NCBI GenBank assembly: GCA_904066235.2
Contig: CAJFCV020000006.1
Location: forward strand, 2,790,001-2,854,000
Origin: Bursaphelenchus xylophilus
Taxonomy: Eukaryota > Nematoda > Chromadorea > Rhabditida > Aphelenchoididae
Direction of reading: 5' to 3'
Length of the DNA stretch: 64,000 nucleotides
In this document: one piece after another, positions 12,101-21,700 of the stretch
How the letters are laid out: each line of letters opens with the position of its first letter
Position numbering within the stretch: the first letter of the stretch is position 1
Program-made: the position numbers and the translations under genes
Notes under the pieces: generated by a model
Seen by the model: only the letters and a program-made list of their open reading frames with translations
What the model was told of the DNA's origin: nothing
The model's database searches: none

Positions 12101-12340
12101 AATTACAATTCCCCCCGTTTTCAGCCCTCCATGTACAGCCCAGCCCACCTCTACCCCAACCCACACGGTCTAAAAACGGCGCCGAAGTTGGACGAGAAGA
12201 ACCAAACCATTGATTTCATCGACGAAGGCACATTGCCCCTGAGGGATTTGGAGAACACCACTCCCGTCCGCTCCCCGAATCAGAACCAATACTCGTCGAG
12301 TCCGGCGCCCGTCACCAAATCCAGCATGAGCTCCGTGTAG
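9184..12340 (+). CDS. Innexin (invertebrate gap-junction channel subunit)
   Basis: Five exons join in frame: 9184-9486, 9640-9858, 10170-10382, 11282-11743 and 12125-12340, giving 470 residues. Innexins oligomerise in the plasma membrane to form gap junctions or hemichannels. Four membrane segments are visible, near residues 28-48, 102-122, 182-208 and 267-297. Each extracellular loop has its conserved cysteine pair (54/72 and 242/259). The family signature appears as YYRWVP at the exon 1/2 junction, and 'SAKQYFGSPIQCWVP' follows the first membrane segment. The C-terminal cytoplasmic tail is long and ends SSV, a possible PDZ ligand. The start is chosen because MLG fits family N-termini and lies just after a spliced-leader acceptor. 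All donors are GTAAG-type. Which nematode inx orthologue this is cannot be decided by eye. Confidence 0.95.
10413..11236. mobile_element. Foldback element filling innexin intron 3
   Basis: The intron (10383-11281) is almost entirely one inverted repeat. 'gaacgagttttgtggaaatt' near 10415 returns inverted near 11215. 'gacgattgggaaaccgaaaa' near 10670 returns inverted near 10960. The arms run about 330 bp each around a short spacer. The ends come within about 45 bases of both splice sites. It is non-coding. Confidence 0.7.
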
Positions 12341-12569
12341 AGCATGAAAATTGGACCGAAAAAAAATTGGACCGAAATCATTACGAGTACGACTGCCTTA
12401 ACTATGATTATTTGTATATTATATGTGCAAATTGTCTCATAACCCAACTCAGGACCTTTGTTAACCTTGATTTTTAGTTTATTTTACAACTTTTACCTTT
12501 TTTTAGCTACTAGTTAGTTTTAAATTAACCGTTTTGTTCATAATGTTATCGTTGGTTTTTACGGGACGT

Positions 12570-12575
12570 AATAAA
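12570..12575 (+). terminator. Polyadenylation signal of the innexin
   Basis: AATAAA lies 230 bases after the innexin stop, within a T-rich 3' UTR. Confidence 0.6.
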
Positions 12576-12784
12576 GTATTCAGAAATTCGAGAATTTTTT
12601 TTCATTTGCTTTCTAATTCCTTAGCTAATTAGCTTTCAAATTTGAAAAACCAAGACTATTAGATCGAAATTTGGAGGTAGCCTGATAAATTTTGGTTCAA
12701 TGATCTTTGCGGCCGAGAGATCACGTGAAACGCGGAGAGCGGTCAGAGAAAAAAACAGAAAAGATTTTTCTTTTGGAACATTGG

Positions 12785-13212
12785 TCAGAGATTGCCACGG
12801 TCAAAATTTTGGCTCCGGCTCTTAGCTCCCAGAGCCGGAGCCGAGGCCAAATTTGCAGCTCCGGCTCTTGGCTCCGTGCAAAATTTAAAAGGCGTCCGGC
12901 TCCGAATCCCGGCTCCTATGCAAAATGGTTTTTTTAAAATATTTTTCCAAAAATAAAGTTATTAGTGCCAGAGATCATACAGCCAACGCTTTTGCAGTGA
13001 AGTCGCATCCTCCGCAGTGTTTTTCAAGCAATTTGGTTTAACAAGATCACGAAATTTTTACTTTTCTGACCGCTGGGAAGCCTCGCTCCGACTTTGGGCT
13101 CGGGAGCCGGAGCCGACCCCAAAATTTCCGGCTCCGGCTCTGCCTCCTGGCTCAGAGCCGGTGCCGCTCAGAGCCGGAGCCAAGAGCCGGAGCCGTGGCA
13201 ATCTCTGACATT
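12785..13212. mobile_element. Palindromic repeat rich in GGCTCCGGCTC
   Basis: The ends 'gtcagagattgccacgg' and its inverted copy enclose two blocks of 'agagccggagcc' units (12805-12930 and 13085-13200) in opposite orientation. The G/C-rich ends stand out from the AT-rich spacer. It is non-coding and could form a strong hairpin. Confidence 0.65.
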
Positions 13213-13645
13213 GGTTCTGTGGTAAAAATGGGTATAAAACTTTATACGCCAAATTTCGCAAAAAAGGCTCATGTTTTTGCAAACTTTCGAGCTTAAAAGT
13301 TGGGTGGTTTCTGCAAGGCGCGGAACGAATCTAAAATTTCCAAGTTCCTCAAAATCTGAGAGTCGCACTTCTTTTTCTTGCACTTACCCTGTAAAATCAC
13401 TTCTGAAAAACATTTTTTTTTGTTTTTTAGAAGAGTTTTGTACATTCTCGCTGTTCTTTCAAAATCATTTTTTGGCAACACATTGTCCAATTTGTTTATT
13501 TCCCAACATCATGTGAAGAGCCTCCACAAAATGCAGACGCATATAAAGTTTATAAACAGTGTAAACTGGAAGCGAAGGCCCGCATTTTGTTTATAGAATC
13601 ACTTTTTGAATTCTGAATTGTTGGACCGAATTATTCAAGGGCCGA

Positions 13646-15595
13646 ATGAATATCTTTATTACCGGCGCGAACCGAGGTATTGGATTGGGGCTGGTGCAGC
13701 AGTATGTTAAGAATCCCGATGTTAAGCGGATTTTCGCTGCTGTGAGAAAACCGGGAGAGGCGAAGGTGAGTGGAGATTGAGGAAACTTTTGTCATTGTAA
13801 AATACGTGCAGAGTAGTGATGACTTTGAAAAGCAATGCAAAGTTAGAGGAATGTTTTTCAATGACATACTGCCAGTCGTTCCAGAAAGAGCGTAGACTTT
13901 TTTGGGCTTTTTTTGCACTGTACAGTGCATGTTGCGTGACGCGATCCTTTTCGAAAAATCTTACACTGTGTAAGAAAAGTCAGGGTACGCGGCAGCCCAA
14001 AAAAAAGCCTATTTGACGGCGCAAAAAGCGAGAAATTGCACATTGCAAAGAAAACTTTTTTTGCTTACAGTGGTACCTCTTTGGATAAAGCGCAAACTTC
14101 AATTTTCGGAATAATTTTTTGCTCGTTTTGGTTTCAAAATCCTGGGTACATTTCCAACGAACAGGACAAGGTTTCCGCAGAAAATCATCCTTTTTCTTTC
14201 GAAGCTGACGAAAGCATGGGCAAAAGAACGCTTTTCTCCGTGGCCGATTTCCATACACGCGCTCTGTCTCTCTCTTCATTAAAAAACTGTTGAATACCTT
14301 GGCTGACCGCTACAAGGGCAAGCTAAGACTTTTAGAAATTCATATTTAGCCTATGCCCAATATGCATGCAAAATTTAAAGAAAATCTGAGCATCGCATTT
14401 GGAGCGCTTCCCTTGTATTTAAGAATCTTTTTCAGGACCTCCACGCCCTAAATGATAAGCGCGTAATCATCATTGAATTCGATGTTCTTGATGACACAAA
14501 AATTGAGCATGCTGCCCAATGGTTAACCAATGAGATTGGCGATGAGGGTCTTCACTTGCTTTTCAATAATGCCGGAATCAGCTTGAAAGAAGACTGTCGG
14601 ATAGAGAATCCATCAAGAAAAACGATTATGGACACTTTTAACACAAATGTAGCTGGTGTTGTGAGGACCACTTCGGTAGGTTAAACAGACAAATTTATTT
14701 CGATTTTCCGTCTATTTTGCACCCAGTATGTGCATGCCAATGCTTGAAAACTTTAGCTTTACGATAGCAGGGTAATCCAACATTTTAGAGCTTTTTGCAG
14801 ACGGCGGACAGCTGTTTTCCGGTACAAAAAAGTTAAAAAGAAAGTAGAAGTAAGTAGTAAGTAGACCTATTTTCGCTGTGGAAAGAGATGTTTCCACAAA
14901 AAATCAATTTTTTTCCGCACAAAACTGGCAAAGGTGTGTCCAAAAATGTGTTTCTCTATGACCGCTCTCAGTGTTATGCGTGCTCTCTCGGCCGCAAATT
15001 TCATTTGATATAAAACGCTGTAAACCTACGCTTTCAAGCATTGGTATTTGTCTATGAATCGAAGTTTTTGAAATCGAATTTTTTCACTTTTTTCACTTGA
15101 GGTGGGAGGTGAGGTATTCTGCTGCATTTTTTGATACATCCCGGATGCAAAATGGTACATTTTTTGCCACTGTATCGGAGCCTCTGCATCAAAGTCTATG
15201 CTAAAAAATCTTGCTGTAATCTTAACTTCCAGGCCCTTCTCCCGCTCCTCCAAACCGCCGCGTCTCCAGAGAAACCCTCCAAAATCATCAACGTGAGCTC
15301 GGGTTGGGGTTCCATCGAGCTGACGACCGACGCGGAACATGGCGGTAAATTCGGCTATGGTGCGTCGAAAGCGGCGTTGAATCACTACTCAAAACAGCTG
15401 GGGACTTCGGAACTTTGCAAAAATATCGTAGTTGTCGCGTTGAGGCCGGGATTTATCAGCACCGCCATCAACGATTACGAGGGTCCGTTGAGTGTGGAAG
15501 AGGCTACAACAGACATTGTAAAGATGGTGGAGGGGCTGAAAGTTGAGGACTCTGGGAAGTTTCTAGATCGATTTGGCAAAGAAGAGGCTTGGTAG
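13646..15595 (+). CDS. Short-chain dehydrogenase/reductase (sniffer-like)
   Basis: Three exons (13646-13765, 14436-14675, 15233-15595) encode 240 residues, a normal length for a classical SDR. Such enzymes are usually cytosolic NAD(P)-dependent carbonyl reductases. The nucleotide-binding motif TGANRGIG is at residues 6-13, NNAG at 84-87 and INVSS around 139-143. The catalytic pair YGASK gives Tyr162 and Lys166. The N-terminus starts directly on the Rossmann strand (MNIFITGANRGIG), so no signal peptide is present. The overall pattern (NISS/NVSS, GSI, YGASKAALN) resembles the sniffer/carbonyl reductase branch found in several nematode paralogues. The substrate cannot be inferred. Both introns are full of family A and family C repeat debris. 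The gene ends 123 bases from the stop of an opposite-strand gene. Confidence 0.93.
13766..14435. repeat. SDR intron 1, filled with MITE remnants
   Basis: The intron contains inverted pieces such as 'gcactgtacagtgcatg' near 13915. From about 14050 it holds a diverged family A copy ending 'gagcgcttcccttgta', just before the exon 2 acceptor. No gene is seen in it. Confidence 0.55.
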
Positions 15596-15662
15596 CCATG
15601 TTATATATACCTATATGGCCCTTATATGGCTGTTTATATTGCCTTACATATCAGCATTTTCG

Positions 15663-15668
15663 AATAAA
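15663..15668 (+). terminator. Polyadenylation signal of the SDR gene
   Basis: AATAAA lies 68 bases after the SDR stop codon. The opposite-strand signal at 15684-15689 is only 15 bases away, so the two 3' ends converge. Confidence 0.6.
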
Positions 15669-15683
15669 TCAAATTCTCAATGA

Positions 15684-15689
15684 TTTATT
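15684..15689 (-). terminator. Polyadenylation signal for the convergent minus-strand gene
   Basis: AATAAA on the minus strand lies about 30 bases past the stop codon at 15719-15721. Confidence 0.5.
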
Positions 15690-15718
15690 ATTATGTTAGG
15701 TTGGGAAAAATACAAGTA

Positions 15719-18700
15719 TCAGTCGTATGATGAGTTGGCATATCGGCGACACCACACAATCAACAAGATGATGGCCAAGAGTGTGGCTAATGGCACTAGG
15801 ATGAGGAGAAATTGGGAGGAAAAGGGGAACAGGTCCTGGCCGAGGTCGCGGCTATCCCGAAATGTCGGCGTCAAATGCATACTGGTCGTGTCGTCGGGCT
15901 GAAAATGGGATTTTTTGGGGGAAAAAAATATTAATTTTTCAAAAATATTACAATTTAAAAAAATTTTTTTTTTTGATTTTAATATTTTTTGCAAAGAAAA
16001 AATTTAGAGACTTGTACTCTTCATATCTCATAAATTTGCGTTCTTATGATGCCATCTCCACTTGAGTAAACACTATAAGTACTTCGCTCTTGACGCCCAA
16101 TATACTTTATTCTATTCCCCGGCTAAAAGAGTAAACATGAAATAAAAGAAGGGCGAAAATCGCAAAATTTGTGGTTGTCTTGGCGAAAAGAGGTGTAGAA
16201 ATTGGGCTTACAGTCAAAATATGCAAATTTTTTTCAGTGAAGAAAATGAATATGCAAATTTTGGAAAAAAAATTGAGCTTTGACTTGACTAAAAAATATA
16301 AAAATTTTTGAATATGCAAATTTTTTAAACAAAAAAATTTGAATATTCAAATTTAAAAAAAAATTTTTAAAACACGATTTCTGAGTCAGTGAATCAGCCG
16401 TGGACATAGAAAAAAATCGATTTTGAGTTTTTGATTTTAAAATGACCGCAGGCATCCAGTAAACATATTCCTGAAGTATTTTTGCCTAGTTCTCTCATTA
16501 ACCTACTGTAATTTACAATTTAATGTTTTTACAGTAATCGACTATTACAGCATAACTACTCACTAGAAATGGCTGAAATTGAGAGTACTGATGTTTTCGG
16601 GCATGCTCGTCATTGTGAATTTAGAATTTCGGCGATCGGATTACTGTAACATACCGCAATGCGGTATCGGCCGAACAAAATCGGCCATAAAAAATTTGTT
16701 TCTGAAATGCCGCAGCTGATTTTTACATATGTTAATCAGCGTAAAATTATGCCCTAGAAACATTAAAAAAAAAGTGTATAAAGTCATCACCCCTTTTTCG
16801 TGGTGTAGTGGATTTTGGTCAAATTTAGTAATCCGAAGGTCGCGGGTTCGATCCCCGTGGAAGGAAAATGCGTAAAACTGTACAAAACCTCAAAAAATTG
16901 GTTGAGGTGGATTGATTACGCATACCGAAAGTATGAAAAATTGTATCAAAGTTGATTTCCGAACTTGAAAGCATTTTTTTGATGATGAAACTTGGATTTT
17001 GGTTTCCGTGGATTATGGCGCAAATTTGGTCTAGGAAATGGCTACAGTTGTTTATAATTAGGTTTTTTAGCCTTCTGAGTTCAATGGAGCAGGGTTTTTG
17101 GCCATAGGATTACTGTAACATGGACGAAACGGATTTCGGCCGCTTAAAATCGGCCGTAAAACGGTTGTTTCTAAACGTACGCAGCTAATTCTTCAATTTT
17201 TAGAATCAGCGCGAAATTTCACACAATTTTCACCTAAACAATGGCTTATTGGTTGAATACTTTGTTTTCAGTGGTGACTTATTTTAAAACTTGGAAATTG
17301 TAAATAAAACTATGTTAGCGAAGAATTAGCCAAAAATATTTTGAGGCTAATTTTCATCAACGTATACAAACATTTCTAGACCAAAATCTCAGAATTTTTT
17401 TTTTTCGATTTCCACGGATGACTTTTTTGACTGAAAAATTTCTAATCTGCTCAAAAAAAATCCTTGGAATTTGTGCGACCAGTTAGGATATTATATTTAA
17501 TGTATCTAGAGCAGAATTTCATGCTGATTCCAAAAATTGAAGAATTAGCTGCGTACGTTTAGAAACAACCGTTTTACGGCCGATTTTAAGCGGCCGAAAT
17601 CCGTTTCGTCCATGTTACAGTAATCCTATGGCCAAAAACCCTGCTCCATTGAACTCAGAAGGCTAAAAAACCTAATTATAAACAACTGTAGCCATTTCCT
17701 AGACCAAATTTGCGCCATAATCCACGGAAACCAAAATCCAAGTTTCATCATCAAAAAAATGCTTTCAAGTTCGGAAATCAACTTTGATACAATTTTTCAT
17801 ACTTTCGGTATGCGTAATCAATCCACCTCAACCAATTTTTTGAGGTTTTGTACAGTTTTACGCATTTTCCTTCCACGGGGATCGAACCCGCGACCTTCGG
17901 ATTACTAAATTTGACCAAAATCCACTACACCACGAAAAAGGGGTGATGACTTTATACACTTTTTTTTAATGTTTCTAGGGCAGAATTTTACGCTGATTAA
18001 CATATGTAAAAATCAGCTGCGGCATTTCAGAAACAAATTTTTTATGGCCGATTTTGTTCGGCCGATACCGCATTGCGGTATGTTACAGTAATCCGATCGC
18101 CGAAATTCTAAATTCACAATGACGAGCATGCCCGAAAACATCAGTACTCTCAATTTCAGCCATTTCTAGTGAGTAGTTATGCTGTAATAGAATGGTGCAG
18201 GACCGCACCGAACCCCGGGCTGGGTCCCGCCGCGAAACCTAACGCACCGTTGGAAAGTCAAGGAACGTGAGAGAATGGAATTGAGGGGGGGAGGGATCCG
18301 GAGAACCGAGTGGCGGTCGGTTGGATTCGGACAATAGGACAGGTTGACGAACGGCTGGCAAGGATAGTTCCGCCAGCCGACACTTGGTTTTACCTATTTT
18401 GACATTTACGTGATTGTATCGACCCTTCCTCTGGATAAACGGGTTTATATTTATTATTGGCGTTCTTTTATTCCTTTGGATAGTTCCGCTGGGATATTTG
18501 GGACTTTGGTGTGGCTTTCGGGGACTCCATTGAACTCCTATCAGGGAGGACCTTTGAACCACTTGGCGACCACGCGGCGACCACGCTGCGGGAGACGTAG
18601 ACCGATAGCGATTGGATTTTTTGGTAAGTTTTTGTTGGTTTTTGTTTGGCTTTTAGGCTTGAAGAGATAGAGAATCTTTTTTGATTCTCTTGAGGGTAAA

Positions 18701-21700
18701 GCAAGAGTTACCCGAAATCTCGACTCGCGATTTATTCGTGAGGATATCTCGGAGGGATCCTAAGTGCTCCCGAAGAGATCAGAGTGTGACCGAACGTAAG
18801 AGAAGGGCACTCTGAGTCGAATTTCGCCTCCGGAAGAGCGGTGAAATCGACGCTGGGGCTCGTTCTTGAGAAACCCGGCCTTGTGTTACCTAAATAATAG
18901 TAGGTCAACACAAGCAATTCTGTCTCGAAATAAGATAAGAGCAGAATTGAGAGACAGCTTCCGTCTGAATAAATACCGGAACCTGTTTTGGCAAGAGTAA
19001 TATTGAACTCCTTAGCCAAGTTGCCGTCTGAGTAACGACTGGACCTGTCCGTAGCAAGTATAATATCGGACCTTTTGTCAAACTTGAATCCATCAACAGA
19101 TTCAAGATAGAAGAGCTGTATTGAGACCTTTTGAGCAACGAGAAACGAATTTTTCTCGAAAATAATTTGCGAAGTTGCGAGAATTTTGTGATTTGATATT
19201 GTTTTAGGTATCAAATCGGAATTGTTTGAGAAAGTTTTTGAAAATTGTATTTGCTTTGAAACTTTGTGTTGTCTTGTCAAGAGTTTCGTGTAGTGCGTGT
19301 TCGTATATAAGTTGCGTGATTGCATTCGTGATTTCCGCGAATCCATTGATCTAATTCTACTCTTTGCAGCATCGGAGACTCGAGTTGCCAAGAACCACAA
19401 TTCCGGCCCAGAACCTCGACAAGTGGAAGTGAAGTGAGTTCTTTTTGAATTAGTGCCTTGTTGTTTAGAAAAAAATGGAGCAAGGGGACAGCAGCGAGGG
19501 TAGTAAAGAAGTCTTGGGAGACATATTGCGCTTCATGAAGGAGCAGCGGGAAAAATCTGATAAGACCTTGATCGAGGTACAAAAACAAGCTGAGGAAGAT
19601 AGAAAGAAAATAGAAGAGTTATCTCAATCTGTTCAAACTTTATTAGCGCAAAGCGAAGTAAAGCAACCGCAGAGCGAGAGTATTTCTTTTGCGCCGCGCC
19701 TAGAGAATCCGCCGGCTAGAAGCGCGGGATCCGTCGCGGATCTTATGTTTATAGAGATGCGACTACCAACGTTGACGGGGAAAGAGAAACAAAGCGAAGT
19801 AGTCAGTTTTTTCTACAAATTTCGCGCGGGGACTGTAAATCACACCACGCAAGAAAGGAGGGATCTTCTTGAAGCCAAAGTAGCGGGAAAAGCAGCTTGG
19901 TTGTGGGAACACACGAGCATGGCTTCGGAGAGTAGTGACTTCGATCAAAATCTAGCTGAATTTGAGAATGAGCTGAAAAGTAGAGCAGCAGATCATAAGG
20001 ACTGGGCTTCGATTTATCTCAAACCTTTCATCCGTGAGAACAATATGTCTATCCGCGAATATGCTGATCAGATAAGCGACATCACTATCAGAGCATTTGC
20101 TGGCGCACCTAAACACATACTCGAAAAGCATTTGATCTCGAAGTTTATGGCTGGGTTAAATCATAGAGAAGCTAGCATCGCACTCGCCGCGGAATTGCAT
20201 AAAAACCTCCCCTTCGAAGAGATGGTCAAGATTGCCACCAATGTGTATGAATACAACAAAGGAAACTGGTATCAACCCCAGCAAAATCCATCATTTGAAG
20301 CTGAGAATTTCTTGAACAGTCATGCTCCAGCGCGTCTAAGTGCCTTTTGGATCGGTCCGTCTCAAAATAATCGACCAATCCCTCAACCAACGGTTGAAAA
20401 CGTAGGTCCATTTGCAAACCAGCATGAGGATTTTCACCTACCCGGCCTGCAATAAATTCGCGCAAGCCAGAGTCGGGTGAATCCATCAGCAGTTGTAAAG
20501 CGCGATTATTTTGTCAGTATTGCAATGGAGGAGAACATTTAGAGAAGGATTGTCACAAACGGAAGGATTATTTGAAACAGCTCAGAGAGAAGGCATTAGC
20601 AGCTCGGGTAAATTATAAAGCGAATAGAGGATCTTCAATCAATCCCCAAATCATCTCAGCTGGTCCAGTGGAGCAAGAACCACAGGAGAATTCGGAAGTT
20701 AAAATTACGGCAAGCTGCACGATAAACGAAATTGAGAGTCTGAGAGAAAACCCCGAACTGAAATCACGTCAGGAACCTTTTACATGCTCAAATCTTGAGG
20801 AATCGAGTACACGTAACGATGAACTCGAATCCGGAGATCTCGAGACATTATTCGCTGAGCCCGAGATTTCACGTCTACCCTCAAAAGTCCACCAACAGAC
20901 AGACTACACATTGGAGTTGTCAAAATCTGCGTTTATGAGTTGGAAACACGAGAAGAAGGGGATAATTCCGAGTTTTGAGGAGATCCTAGATAATTCAGTA
21001 TACGAAAAATGGTTTAATACTACGGCCCTTGAGATCAAAGACCCAAAAGTCAATGTTGACATCCCGAAGGAAGATACTTTCGAGAGTTTTGAGAAGAGAA
21101 ATGAGCTTTCCGCAAAAATTGTGCCAAGGGTTGATCAAAATATTCAAATTCCTGGTAATTGCCTATATGATAATATGTTTCTGAAGTCATTTCTCCCTGC
21201 TAAAGGCTGCAAATTTAAGTTCTTGGAGGAAAATCACAGTTTCAATGGTGATTTCGACAAGAACAACTTGATAGAATGGTCGTATTCCTCGCGAATTGAA
21301 GGAAAAGGAACCAAGTTTAAATGCTCGGAGGTTTACGTCATCAATGCGACTAACTTGATCGTAAATTGCTATTTTAGTGTGGAAATACCGTATTTTGTTG
21401 TAGCGTGTAGTATAATTTTAAAGGTATTTCAATTTTTGATTCGGAAATTCACTATTTACTTATTTTGTTCCGGTAAAACAGCAACTCGTACCTTATTTTT
21501 AGATAAATTTCAGGATCCCATAAAATATCCTGAAAACCCGGAACTTGCTTTTTGAAGTCGAGGACGACTTCAGATGTTTAGGGGGGGAGCTTGGGGGTTA
21601 TTTAGGATATTTTAGGGATTTTTAGGGACTTTTATTCACTTGTAATCACTTTTAATTTCAGACTTCGACTACATTCACCAATACCAAACCAGATCGGACA

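Noticed and set aside
16793..16866. Functional tRNA-Thr gene
   Set aside because: The boxes are good but the anticodon stem does not pair and the acceptor relies on G-U pairs. It is duplicated as part of a palindrome, so it is scored as a tRNA-derived relic.
18239..18562. 107-codon minus-strand frame in the LTR, repeated identically at 21833-22156
   Set aside because: It is present twice only because both LTRs are identical. It is antisense within the LTR and has no domain or start context.
19475..21555. Complete autonomous retrotransposon
   Set aside because: No reverse transcriptase, integrase or protease motif appears in any frame between the LTRs.
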